This document shows, piece after piece, positions 1 to 9,193 of a stretch of DNA of 64,000 nucleotides (its first letter is position 1; the number at the start of each line of letters is the position of its first letter). The DNA is from Rhodothermaceae bacterium (GTDB lineage Bacteria; Bacteroidota; Rhodothermia; Rhodothermales; Bin80): positions 1 through 64,000 of the forward strand of contig VXSC01000036.1 of assembly GCA_009838195.1 (NCBI GenBank), written 5' to 3'. The notes beneath the pieces are model-generated. The model made no database searches, had not been told where the DNA came from, and worked only from the letters and a program-made list of their open reading frames with translations. A program made the position numbers and the translations under genes.

Positions 1-2791
1 CAGAACCGGTGATGGTATAGTCCGAATCTTCGTCTGCCGTGCCGCCCAGCGTATAACTCAACGTGAAATCACTCGCGGGCGAAGGATGTATGAGAACCTC
101 GATCTCGTACGTACCCGTATCTTCCAGCGCGCTCGATGCCGCCGAAGCAAAGCGGGCATACGGAGTATATTCATTGTCCACGATCGTCAACTCATGTTCG
201 GTCGGATTTCTCATGTTGTATCCCACACCTAATTCCAGTTGCAGAAGCAACGTCTCGTCCGGCTCAATCTCGGCGTCGTCAATAATCTTGACGGGGATGT
301 TCACTGAGGTCGCAAGCGCAGGCACTGAAACCGTCCGGGAATTGTTAATGGTATAGTCCGAACCTCCGGTCGCCGTGCCGTCTAAAACGCTGTAGTTCAA
401 TGTGAAACCGGACACCGGGGCAGGATCAATGGTTACTTTTGTGTCGTATGTACCCGCGTTTTCATTCACACTGCCCTTCGCCGAAACAAAACGGATTCTC
501 GGGTGGTCATCGTCCATGATTGTCAGCTTATGTATGCTTGGTTTTAGCAACCCGTTGCCCGTGCCAGCGGTGAATGTCAAAATCACCGTCTCGTCCAACT
601 CACCCAATTGGTCGTCAATAATCTTGACCGGGATATTCGCTAAGGTCGCAAGCGCAGAGACCTTAACCGACCCGGAACTTGTGATTGTATAGTCCGAATC
701 TGCAGTCGCCGTGCCGCCTAGAGTGTAGCTAAACGTAAAATCGGACACGGGTGCAGGAGCGATGACTACGCTCATATCGTGCGTGCCAACATCTTCCGTC
801 ACATTGCTACTATATAAGGAAAAACCGATCCTTGGCACATCATTATCTACGATCGTTAACTCATGTTTTCTCGGGCTCCCCAGCTTGTGCCCCGCACTAG
901 GGATCAGCGTGAGGATGACCATCTCTTCATGCTCGTCATAATGGTCATCCTTAATCACAACGGGGATCTTCGCCGAAGATGCATGCGCAGGGACCTGAAT
1001 CTCCCACGAAGAAGGAATGATGTAGTCTTGGCCCGACGACGCCGTGCCGCTAACCTCAAAGCACAATTTGAAACTGGACACGGGGACAGGATCGATGGTT
1101 ACATCTATGTTGTGTGTGCCAACATCCTCTTTTACCCTGCCCTTTTCGAAAACAAAACGGGCCAATGGCTCATCGTTGTCCACGATCGTTATCTCATGTT
1201 CGCTCGGGCTCTCCAGCCTATATTTTGTGCCACCACTGACAAGTGTCAGGATGACCGTCTCATCATGCTCATGCTCCCCGTCATCAACAATCTTAATCGG
1301 GATGCTCACCGAGCCCACATTCGCGGGCACCGAGACCGTCACGGAATTAACGGTTTTGTAATCTTTACCATTGGTCGCCGTACCGCCCAGCGTGTAACTA
1401 AATGTAAAATCAGCCACGGGTTTAGGATCAATGTCCACGCTCACATAGTGCGTACCAACATCTTCATAGACGCTACTTTTGGCCGAAACAAAGTGAAGGG
1501 CCGGCAAATCATCGTCGATGATCGTAATCTTGACCTTTTCGGGATCACCCACATGGTGGTACACCGGACCTTGCAAGTTCCCTTCATCAATCCCCACCGT
1601 AAACTCTCTGTACCCGCCGCCAGCATTATCCTTATGGGTCTGAATCTGCCCGCTACCCTTCGTATTATATGCTTTGATCGTTATCGAAGCTAATGAAGTA
1701 TAGTCGCCAGGATCAACGGCCGTGTCCTGAGGATTGGGGTAGTGCAACGGTACCGTCTGATCAATAGGGATTCCGTACGACATTGCAGCCGTGATCGTCA
1801 CCGATTGGCCTTCTACCACTGGATTCGGAGAGGCCGATAGCGTGATCGACGGGGCAGGATCTAACACCAAAATAGGACACAAACAGTCAGAATGTGCGTG
1901 TGCCACATCTGGAACTCCTAATACATACCCTGAAACATGACTGTTGTACCCCCCGATAATATTGAACTTGAATGGGTCGGACATCTCTTTCCCCGCCGGG
2001 ATCGTGACTGTGATCAGATCCTGATTTATATCGCTTAATTTTCGAACCTTCTCAGAGAACTTAAGCTCAACCTTGATATCCTGTGCCTGTACCGGAGTGA
2101 CCACTGCCCTGACGATAACCGAATCTCCGATACCGATATATCCAGACGAAAGTCTCAAACACACCTCTGGCGTCGCATCGCTACCCTGGATCGCCACTGG
2201 AGTAAGACCTCCGAGATCTACTCCCGGGGGCAATTCATCCATCACCACTACAAAGTTCCTGTAGTGTGTATCCACAGGGACTTGGAATTCAGTTGTCTTG
2301 GTTTTTGAATCCTCAAGGGGGATCGTAAATGGTTTTGAATCTCCTCCCGAAACCATCGAGAAATTCTGGGCATTGCCCAGTAACTGTTCAAAATCGCTCC
2401 ACCGGTTACCTATTGAATCTACGGCTGACACGTAGACGCTCGTGCCTGATCCCTCGTGAGGAAAAAATGGAAAAACAAAGGCGGGGCTGCGTTGGGAAAA
2501 TTCGCCTTCGCTCACGCGAATCGCTTCGAAAGGAGCGGTACGCGGTTCAGCAGAAAATAGCGTAGTCGCGACAACGTCCTGCTCGCGTTCTTCAACAGCA
2601 TGCACATGGGGATCCAGCAACTCCCAAGGAGATACGCCAGAATGGACTTCAACGTTCGGTGTACGCACCTGACCGAGCACCAAAGCAGGGAAAAACAATA
2701 CCCCAAGGCCAACGGAGTTCAGGGCATGTCGAATGCGGACCCTGAAACGATTCCGTTCACCGAAGAGAAAGCTAACTACTTTCGCGTCATA
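1..2791 (-). CDS. Calx-beta repeat secreted/surface protein (3' end outside window)
   Basis: The minus-strand frame is open from just after a TAG at 2794-2792 to the left edge, about 930 codons, and is incomplete at its C-terminus. A hydrophobic signal-peptide-like stretch (GVLFFPALVLGQ, about 2704-2671) is followed by about 350 residues of non-repetitive sequence. Then come five Calx-beta-type units about 330-340 bp apart, each with a Y-T-L-G-G-T-A-like strand, an SDYTI-like strand and an acidic DDDEP/DNDEP turn before the next unit. Calx-beta domains bind calcium and are common in bacterial adhesins, so a secreted or cell-surface adhesion role is inferred. The start is a problem: the first in-frame ATG is at 2356, deep in the mature protein, and the first TTG (2698) and GTG (2680) lie inside the signal peptide. 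An ATT at 2734 preceded by AGGG would give an intact signal peptide; alternatively a one-base indel separates the frame from the ATG at 2790. Confidence 0.8.
40..1740 (-). repeat. Tandem Calx-beta domain-coding repeats (five units, about 0.33 kb each)
   Basis: Within the partial surface protein, near-equivalent segments recur around 55, 395, 725, 1055 and 1395. They read Y-T-L-G-G-T-A-(T/D) followed by D-Y and later an E-x-D-E-T-(V/L/I) strand. The units have diverged at the nucleotide level but keep the domain pattern. More units may lie beyond the left edge. Confidence 0.75.
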
Positions 2792-3152
2792 CTATCCGAG
2801 TTTCAATGAAACAGTACAAGAACCATCGCAGTCAATGTAAGTAATCGTCTGTACAATGTCAACCCCTGATGGAATTGCCTATCTCGGTTCACCTAACAAT
2901 GAGTCACTTCCATAAAAATGGGGATAGAAGCACAGCTGCTCCCACTAAGCCGTAACTCCCCGTAAAATGGGATGTTTTGCTTTTGTTTTTGCAGAATTCG
3001 AGACCGTTTTCAGCCAAAATTCATGCTCTCTCACCTGTTTTTTGTAATGGAATCATGATTCAAGCAGCAGAAATACGAACAACTCACAGGCGATTACCCC
3101 GAACATCTTAATTTGGATGAGCCAAAAACGAGTTAGTGGGAATTGCTGATAG
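2792..3152. other. Intergenic stretch without a recognisable gene
   Basis: This stretch lies between the Calx-beta gene and the cyanophycinase remnant. Short open stretches occur on the plus strand around 3060-3180 (for instance one ending in HYDGRS), but they are broken by a stop and match no family I know. It probably holds the upstream region of the Calx-beta gene and further decayed sequence. Confidence 0.5.
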
Positions 3153-3505
3153 AAGCAAACAAATACCATTATGATGGGCGATCGTGAAGAAGGTTTCAGA
3201 GTTCTGCAAAACACAGCCATCGATCAACACCTGCACGACGTAACCGCCAGTGGGACCTCCTTGAAATCCTCCATGCTCATCCTGAGATACTCGGTATTGG
3301 AATTGACGAAAACACCGCCATTGTCGTGCAGCAGGACTGGTTTGAAGTGATCGGATCCTCGTATGTCGTGATTTATGATAGACAGCACATGATTGAAGGG
3401 GGAGGCCATTATTATTTTTTGAGCCCCGGAGATACCTATCACCTCCCCGAACGCAGTCCCTATCGCAATAATGAGCCCCTTGAACGCGTGATCAAACACA
3501 CCTAG
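3153..3505 (+). pseudogene. Cyanophycinase (peptidase S51) C-terminal remnant, frameshifted
   Basis: From 3165 the plus strand reads a cyanophycinase-like segment containing MMGD and then N-T-A-I-D-Q-H-L. After about 3236 the homology continues in another frame with NRQWDLLEILHAHPEILG, then GIDENTAIVVQ and FEVIGSS, ending at a TAG at 3503-3505. The switch between frames implies a one-base deletion near 3234-3239. Only about 115 C-terminal residues remain of a family that is usually about 270 residues or longer; the N-terminal half with the catalytic Ser nucleophile elbow is absent and a stop precedes the segment. Cyanophycinases cleave the Asp-Arg reserve polymer cyanophycin. The remnant is convergent with the nhaC-like gene, separated by 3 bp. 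It is surely non-functional. Confidence 0.75.
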
Positions 3506-3508
3506 TAG

Positions 3509-4948
3509 TCAGGCCAAGATTCCAGCAACCAGAAACGCACAAAATGACACGCCCGCAATGAGTGCGGAGTAAGGCAGCTGCGTATTCACATGGTCGACAT
3601 GATCGCAAGCAGATGCCATTGAGGAGATGATGGATGTATCCGATAACGGTGATGCATGATCTCCATAGACTCCCCCTGAAAGGATCGCTCCGAGCATAAG
3701 TGGTTCAGAGATCCCCAGCCCTTCAGCCAATGGCAATGCTAGGGGAATCAGGATTGCAAACGTGGTCCAGGATGACCCCAGAGTGAAGGATACAATACAT
3801 CCTATTGCAAAAACCAACGCCGGCAACCACCAGGTCCAGATATCCTCTCCCAAAATCGAAACAATATAGGGTCCCATTTCCAAGTCACGTGACACCTTGC
3901 CAAGCGCAAAGGCCAGAACTAAAAGCGCAACCACACCAACCAAACCTGACGCTCCTTTAATGACATAATCAGTGGATTTTGCGGGAGTTAACAATATTTC
4001 TCCCTTGCGTGGGATCATGTAAATGACCATCGCTACTATCACTGCAATCCCTACAGCCCACAATACCGCAGTTGAGCCACTTCCCTCCATCAGATTACCG
4101 TCCCCCGTTACGTAGAGGCTGACGAAGATCATACCTATCATTACAGCGATCGGGGCCAAAAAGTCATAAACTCGACCCCGGTCTGGGTGAATCGGCTCCA
4201 AACCGGCCACCTCATCTGCAATCATTGGACTGGATCCAGGACGAATCAACTCCCCGGTCGTAGCCGCCCGACGCTCCGCCCTGCGCATTGGTCCGAATCC
4301 CCATCCGGTCAAAGCAAGCAGCAGTGCAAAAAAGATCGCCAGAAGTGAAAAAAAATTGTAGGGCAATGCAGCAACCAATGTATTCACTGCAGTCGTCTCG
4401 TATCCCTGAACCAGCAACAATCCTAACACAAATGCTCCCCAGCCGTTGAGAGGAATCGCCATACAAACAGGAGCGCTGGTCGCATCACAGTAGTATGCCA
4501 GTTTTTCCCGTGGCAGTTTCAGACGATCGAAAAACGGTCGGCTAAGCGTACCTACAACCAAGGACGTAATACTGGATTCCACGAAGATAAGAAGACCTGT
4601 AAACCAGGCAAGTAACTCCACTCCTCTACGTGTCTTGGCAAGTCCTGCCTTCTGCACAACGTGCACAAAAGCTGCGACTCCCCCCGAAACCTGTACCAAT
4701 GCGATCAACCCTCCGACCAAAAGGCTGAAGAGCAGGATTTTGGTGTTTGATGGCTCAGCAAATACGGCAACCATCACATTGGCCACCTGGGCTAACCCTT
4801 CGACTGGGTTTCCCCCGGCCAATATGGTTGTTCCAACCCAAAGGCCTGCAACCAGTGACAGAAAGACCTGTCGGGTCCACAACGCAAGACCAATCGCCAC
4901 CAGTGGAGGCAATAGCACAATCCAATCCATGTCCTGGATTATTTCCAC
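3509..4948 (-). CDS. NhaC-family Na+/H+ antiporter
   Basis: This 479-residue, highly hydrophobic protein has about 11-12 predicted membrane segments. It opens with WIVLLPPLVAIGLALWTR, the usual N-terminal helix of the NhaC superfamily (COG1757). The conserved region with FVESSITSLVVG and the later helix with SFTLGSSWTTFAILIPLALPL and GDHASPLSDTS are hallmark substrate-site segments of this family. It probably exchanges Na+ (or an organic solute) for H+ or another cation at the inner membrane; the exact substrate cannot be told. Its start overlaps the 3' end of the upstream thioredoxin-like gene by 10 bp, which suggests co-translation. A second, distinct member of the superfamily lies at 49310-50779. 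Confidence 0.88.
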   Translation of the reverse strand: MEIIQDMDWIVLLPPLVAIGLALWTRQVFLSLVAGLWVGTTILAGGNPVEGLAQVANVMVAVFAEPSNTKILLFSLLVGGLIALVQVSGGVAAFVHVVQKAGLAKTRRGVELLAWFTGLLIFVESSITSLVVGTLSRPFFDRLKLPREKLAYYCDATSAPVCMAIPLNGWGAFVLGLLLVQGYETTAVNTLVAALPYNFFSLLAIFFALLLALTGWGFGPMRRAERRAATTGELIRPGSSPMIADEVAGLEPIHPDRGRVYDFLAPIAVMIGMIFVSLYVTGDGNLMEGSGSTAVLWAVGIAVIVAMVIYMIPRKGEILLTPAKSTDYVIKGASGLVGVVALLVLAFALGKVSRDLEMGPYIVSILGEDIWTWWLPALVFAIGCIVSFTLGSSWTTFAILIPLALPLAEGLGISEPLMLGAILSGGVYGDHASPLSDTSIISSMASACDHVDHVNTQLPYSALIAGVSFCAFLVAGILA

Positions 4949-5502
4949 TTGATATTGCAGCCCATAGAGGGACGCTGTGGCATTGTGACGACCCCCAAGT
5001 TTAGGAGTTCGTCCACAGCCTGCAGAAATTCTTCTCCAGTCGACTGCCCCATTCCCGGACGAGTTTCATCAAACCGTCCCCGGTAAGCAAGACAATGATT
5101 TGCATCGTACAAGAAAAAATCTGGAGTACATTCTGCGCCATAGGCCTTGGCCACCGACTGGAATTCATCATACAGATAGGGAAAAGGATACTCCTTCTCC
5201 GCTGCACGCTGCCCCATTGCCTCGAATGAATCCTCCGGATACTGGATGGTATCGTTGCTGCTGATTCCAACCAGATTCACGCCCTTATCCCTACAGACCT
5301 GAGCGGCGCGGATCAATGCATCCTCAACATGGATGACAAATGGACAATGATTGCACATGAACACAATCGCAAACGGAGCATCATCTTCCAGGTCCTCAAG
5401 ACTGAGGATATCACTCCCGGCAATCTGGGGATTGCTGGCGGGCAATTCGAATCCTGGGGCCTTTGACCCAAGTTCTGTCATTTTTGAGTATGTCAGTGCC
5501 AT
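4939..5502 (-). CDS. Thioredoxin-fold redox protein (AhpC/TSA-like)
   Basis: The protein is 187 residues from the ATG at 5502; an upstream ATG at 5571 would add 23 residues without similarity to the fold. It opens with GSKAPGFELP, typical of the AhpC/TSA-thioredoxin superfamily. It has a CNHCPF redox motif (Cys50 and Cys53) after the first beta strand, and a TPDFFLYD segment carrying the cis-proline. It resembles the thioredoxin-family proteins annotated as peroxiredoxin-like in Bacteroidota. No signal peptide is evident, so a cytoplasmic thiol reductase or peroxidase role is inferred. It sits at the 3' end of the nadD/phoU-like cluster, 84 bp downstream, and overlaps the start of the nhaC-like gene. 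Confidence 0.8.
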   Translation of the reverse strand: MALTYSKMTELGSKAPGFELPASNPQIAGSDILSLEDLEDDAPFAIVFMCNHCPFVIHVEDALIRAAQVCRDKGVNLVGISSNDTIQYPEDSFEAMGQRAAEKEYPFPYLYDEFQSVAKAYGAECTPDFFLYDANHCLAYRGRFDETRPGMGQSTGEEFLQAVDELLNLGVVTMPQRPSMGCNIKWK

Positions 5503-5586
5503 GACTGTTTGATCGTTTGTGATGGTTCGAAAATAGGGAAATAGTCCATACCTCCCACTTCTGAAAGACAAAGTCTCATCAAATTT

Positions 5587-6237
5587 CTACACCTGATCTC
5601 TTTCCCGAACACGATTAAGCGGCTCCGTTACGCAGCGGGCAATACTTGCTAGATGCTCTCCAACTCGCCCAATCGAGCAAACACCAATCGTGCATACTAC
5701 GGCCCTGTTTGCTGGTAATTCCGAGCTGGCCAACAGATCAAAAATACCCCGCAATACTTCTGCGATCTTCTTTTGCTCATCCTGAACCGCCTTCGCTTTC
5801 TCTATATCCCCTTCCAAAAAACAATCCCGAGCAGCATCAAATTGTGCAAGTGTTTGATTCCGCAGTTCACGAATTTCATCTACAGTAGAGCCAATGCGAG
5901 GATGGGTTGCCAGCAAAGCCGCCGATTCCATGACGCGCCCCATACGTCCAATCCGCTCTGCTTCCTGTGCAACGGTCAAAAGTTTCATGCACAGAACCAA
6001 CTCCCGCTTCGGGTCAATATTTAAATGCTCCAATACTGCTCGACGCACCGAGTGCTCACGCTTACAAATTACAGCTTCCTGCGCCGACAGATCTTCGTCA
6101 AGAATTTCATTTTCCAGCAATCGCCCGCTCGATGCCGCGAATAAATTGCGCCCCGTATCCAGCATAACCTTGATATCATCCAAGGCATCTTTGATTAGCG
6201 GTGGCTGGTTGCCCGTGAGAAAGTCTAAAAAGCCCAT
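5587..6237 (-). CDS. PhoU-domain protein
   Basis: This 216-residue, helical, charged protein lacks a signal peptide. The segments KVMLDTGRNLFAASSGRLLE, KREHSVRRAVLEHL and the C-terminal IGRVGEHLASIARCV match the two-repeat PhoU helical-bundle pattern, including the E(R)-x-G-(D/E)-H-like metal-binding region. PhoU proteins couple phosphate or cation transporters to regulation, but no pst genes are nearby. Its ATG shares one base with the nadD stop (TAATG at 6239-6235), so the two are translationally coupled. A partner transporter could be the downstream NhaC-like protein, but that is only a guess from position. Confidence 0.7.
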   Translation of the reverse strand: MGFLDFLTGNQPPLIKDALDDIKVMLDTGRNLFAASSGRLLENEILDEDLSAQEAVICKREHSVRRAVLEHLNIDPKRELVLCMKLLTVAQEAERIGRMGRVMESAALLATHPRIGSTVDEIRELRNQTLAQFDAARDCFLEGDIEKAKAVQDEQKKIAEVLRGIFDLLASSELPANRAVVCTIGVCSIGRVGEHLASIARCVTEPLNRVRERDQV

Positions 6238-6863
6238 TATCTCAAACGGAAATGATTTTCGGTCCTGGTTTTATCCTTATAGAGACGATGTTCGTTAATA
6301 TAGTCCCGTACACTTTCCAAGATCAAATAGCGCACCGATTTTTCTTCGAAAATCCTCTTGCGGATATATTCAGCACTCAAGGACATAACCGGGGCATCTG
6401 CAAACTCAACCCGCCCCGACAAATAGTCAGGCAAAGCTAAAGCCGTATACGTGACAGGATAATTCATCCGAGGATAAACCAATAGCTTCACTTCTTTGGC
6501 AATCTCCTCCGGCTGTGTCCAAGTGTCAAAATACGCTAGGCTGTCGCCCCCGAGAACCAAATTAAACTCCGCATCAGGATACCGCTTCCTGAGCGCACCC
6601 AGCATCCGTATGGTATAGGTCGGCGAATCAAGTGTTTTCTCTATGTCGGAAACCTGAAAAAATGAATGCTCTGCCACAGCAGCACGCACCATACCGAGCC
6701 TGTACTTGTATGGCGTGAGCTGAATCGTCGACTTATGAGGTGGAGCATAAGTGGGTACCCATAAAACCACATCCAAATTAAACTGTGACCGAATCGTCTC
6801 AGCAACAATGGAATGTGCGATATGCGGTGGATTGAAACTACCCCCGAAGATCCCCACCTTCAT
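6237..6863 (-). CDS. nadD: Nicotinate-nucleotide adenylyltransferase
   Basis: NadD transfers AMP from ATP to nicotinate mononucleotide in NAD+ synthesis. The ATG at 6863 starts the protein directly with MKVGIFGGSFNPPH, the nucleotidyltransferase signature (GGSFNPPH at residues 7-14). Further upstream ATGs exist at 6872 and 6896. The family motif LVLGGDSLAYFDTW is present, and the C-terminal SAEYIRKRI corresponds to the ISSTxIR motif, with the first Ser-Ser replaced by Ser-Ala. At 208 residues it is of normal length. It follows bamD by 10 bp and overlaps the PhoU-like gene by one base. Confidence 0.93.
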   Translation of the reverse strand: MKVGIFGGSFNPPHIAHSIVAETIRSQFNLDVVLWVPTYAPPHKSTIQLTPYKYRLGMVRAAVAEHSFFQVSDIEKTLDSPTYTIRMLGALRKRYPDAEFNLVLGGDSLAYFDTWTQPEEIAKEVKLLVYPRMNYPVTYTALALPDYLSGRVEFADAPVMSLSAEYIRKRIFEEKSVRYLILESVRDYINEHRLYKDKTRTENHFRLR

Positions 6864-6873
6864 CGGATGCATA

Positions 6874-7674
6874 CTATAAGGTTGCGCTATCCGCAATCAA
6901 CTCATCCAGTCTCCCCTCTGCCAAGTCACCGAGTTCCCTTGCTTCATCCATAACCTCACTCTCGGGAAAGAGGTCCAGCAGCCTCTGGTAATGCGTGATT
7001 GCTTTCTGAAGCCGCTCAGGCTGGCGCGCTTCGATACTCTGTGCACTGAATTCTATGTAGCATCGCATTGCACCCAACAGGGCATCATCTGCCAGTGGGG
7101 TATCAGGAAATTTGTCAAAGACCACCTCATAAGACAAAGCTGCTGCCTGGTAAAGTCCTCGCCGCTCATAGAGCATTGCAGCATGGAACTGCTTGTCAGC
7201 CAATTTCTGCCGCAATTCCCCCACACGCTGAATGGCAACCCCCACGGAGTCATGATCTGAATAAAGCTGGATGTATAAGTTGAAGGCTTCCACACCTCTC
7301 CGTGTGTCCGTCTGATCCAGTTCAATTTGCGGAGACCTCTCAAAAAATGTCATCGCCCGCTCAAACTCGGCATCCGCGGCCCGTGGATCAGCTCTGTAAA
7401 GCTCCGAAAATCGCGTGTATTCGCTTGCCGCTAGAATGTAGTCCCTGTTCTTTCGGTATGAACGTGCAAGGTAGAGTTGTGCGTTAGCCGCCCACTCGTG
7501 GGTTCGTCCAAAATCGAATACGCCCTGAAAATACTGCGCCGCCCGACTGTAACGACCAGCCTCATAGTGAGCCAATCCCTTCTCGTATGCATCACTGGGC
7601 GAATCGTAGCTAAGACGACCAGATCCTGAACATCCCGCTAGTAGCAGGAAGGAGATAATCAAAACTTTTTTCAT
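6874..7674 (-). CDS. bamD: BamD-like outer-membrane assembly lipoprotein
   Basis: From the ATG at 7674 the protein starts with a short lipoprotein signal ending in a LLAGC lipobox (Cys15), which argues against the upstream ATG at 7740. The mature 250 residues are TPR-like helical repeats with AAQYFQGVFDFG, LYLARSYRKNRDYILAASEY and AEFERAMTFF, typical of BamD/YfiO. BamD is the essential lipoprotein partner of BamA in outer-membrane protein insertion. The long DSHD-containing region around residues 140-160 and the last TPR fit the family length (about 240-280). It is followed by nadD 10 bp away, an order frequent in Bacteroidota-like genomes. Confidence 0.85.
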   Translation of the reverse strand: MKKVLIISFLLLAGCSGSGRLSYDSPSDAYEKGLAHYEAGRYSRAAQYFQGVFDFGRTHEWAANAQLYLARSYRKNRDYILAASEYTRFSELYRADPRAADAEFERAMTFFERSPQIELDQTDTRRGVEAFNLYIQLYSDHDSVGVAIQRVGELRQKLADKQFHAAMLYERRGLYQAAALSYEVVFDKFPDTPLADDALLGAMRCYIEFSAQSIEARQPERLQKAITHYQRLLDLFPESEVMDEARELGDLAEGRLDELIADSATL

Positions 7675-7776
7675 CGAGAAATGCGATAATTCAGTGTCGG
7701 CGAATCCGGTATCTTGAAACGTATCCCCTCCTGGGATCATTGCGTAGTTACCTGAATGAGCCCGGTTCTGTTCCTG

Positions 7777-9186
7777 CTAGTGAACAAGCTGTGGCCCAAT
7801 GGGAGTATGCTCAAACAAATACAATGCCGTGTTATGTCGCTTCTCCCCGAATTGAATGCGCATCCGTACCCCCTCATAGGGTGGTGCATTCAGTAGATGA
7901 TCTGCCAAGTCTCCCCCCCGGCCCAGGTTCTCCAGTAGCAACCCGGTTATATCATATCCTATGCAAGCAAGCTGATCCGGCTCAACACCTTCATGGGACT
8001 GCCGATATGCTCGGATAAACCTGCGTGCTTCCATCCTGGTATTCTGATAATCAACACCGACATAGAATACCCTCATCGCCGTTCCCAGCCTATCTATATT
8101 GAGGGAAAACCAAGGGGATGGCCCTAGTATGTAAGGGGTAAGCCCCGTCGATTGAATGCTGCTTACCCCGCTCTGGACAAGACGGGACGCCTCTCTTTGA
8201 TTATCGTGATAAACGGAGAAGAAGATCCCTTCCGCAGCCGAGAGCGAATCACGTCCGATCAATTGTGACAGTCTGGACCAATCAAAAGACGATCCAACCT
8301 TATATGTGAAATTGGGAGTTAAGCCGCTTGCCGCCAACTCTTCTATGAATCCTTGTGCCATTTCCCGGCTCACATCATTTCCCACCTCTTCCACAATGCC
8401 AATGGCTTCCAAGCTCAGGTATTCTATCGCCTGACGCGCTATGGCCTGCCCTCGTTCAGACAACGTGGCATTCGCCTGAAAAACATAGCGCCGACCTTCT
8501 GTAAGTGTTTTATCCGTAGCCAATGGAGCAATCAGGACCGTTCCGTTTTGTTCTGTCACACGAGCAGCAGTGTGTACCTGCTCACTGAAAAGTGGCCCAA
8601 TGATGACAGATACTCCCTCCTCCACCAGAGAACTTGCTGCGAAACGTGCACCTTCAGAAGTGTTTCCGGTGTCTCTAAAAATAATTTTCACCTTCTGCTC
8701 ATTCCTCCGGTTGTAAGCATCAACAGCCAACTGAACTCCAGAAAATATTGAGCGTGTTATCGCCAGTTCACCGGAGGAAAGCGGCAAGGCTAAACCAAGT
8801 CGAATTGCATTATCATTCCACTGCGCATATTGTATATCCCGCCGAGCCACCGCAATCAGACGTGTAGCCTCCGCGAAATAGCGACTGTTGGGGTAGCGAT
8901 CCCGGAACTCATCCATCAGTTGAATCGCTCGAAGATATTCACCCAGCCGGTGAAGCGACTTCCCTGCCATCAAGTACGCAGCGGTTGTTTTCTTTTGCAC
9001 ACGCTCCCGCTCATATACATCCCTGAATTGGACATAAGCACCCGAGTAGTCTCCTGATTCAAACGCATCCAACGCAGACTGAAATACCTGCTCTGTATCT
9101 GACACGCTGATTGGCTGAGCCTGCGCAACTGGCACCAATTCAGCTACGAACAGAGCAATCAAGATTCCTATCTGGAGAACTTTCAT
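7777..9186 (-). CDS. LpoA-like protein: TPR region plus periplasmic-binding (Peripla_BP_6) domain
   Basis: From the ATG at 9186 the 469-residue product has a Sec signal peptide ending near VAQAQP. TPR-like repeats follow at about residues 30-110 (ALDAFESGDYSGAYVQFRDV, AAYLMAGKSLHRLGEYLRAI). The rest is a type I periplasmic-binding fold with GLALPLSSGE, SVIIGPLFSEQ and a terminal GYDITGLLLENL segment. The same architecture, TPR followed by a Leu/Ile/Val-binding-like domain, is seen in LpoA, the outer-membrane activator of PBP1A in enterobacteria. There is no lipobox here, so equivalence is uncertain, and a solute-sensing role is equally possible. It starts 7 bp after guaA and lies 102 bp upstream of bamD. 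Confidence 0.72.
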   Translation of the reverse strand: MKVLQIGILIALFVAELVPVAQAQPISVSDTEQVFQSALDAFESGDYSGAYVQFRDVYERERVQKKTTAAYLMAGKSLHRLGEYLRAIQLMDEFRDRYPNSRYFAEATRLIAVARRDIQYAQWNDNAIRLGLALPLSSGELAITRSIFSGVQLAVDAYNRRNEQKVKIIFRDTGNTSEGARFAASSLVEEGVSVIIGPLFSEQVHTAARVTEQNGTVLIAPLATDKTLTEGRRYVFQANATLSERGQAIARQAIEYLSLEAIGIVEEVGNDVSREMAQGFIEELAASGLTPNFTYKVGSSFDWSRLSQLIGRDSLSAAEGIFFSVYHDNQREASRLVQSGVSSIQSTGLTPYILGPSPWFSLNIDRLGTAMRVFYVGVDYQNTRMEARRFIRAYRQSHEGVEPDQLACIGYDITGLLLENLGRGGDLADHLLNAPPYEGVRMRIQFGEKRHNTALYLFEHTPIGPQLVH

Positions 9187-9193
9187 TTGAGAC

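Noticed and set aside
863-1693. Plus-strand open frame of 276 codons opposite the Calx-beta gene
   Set aside because: The minus-strand frame carries clear repeated domains; the plus-strand product has no family resemblance and an odd residue mix.
3224-3499. Minus-strand 91-codon frame
   Set aside because: It is the antisense of the cyanophycinase remnant, whose motifs are on the plus strand.
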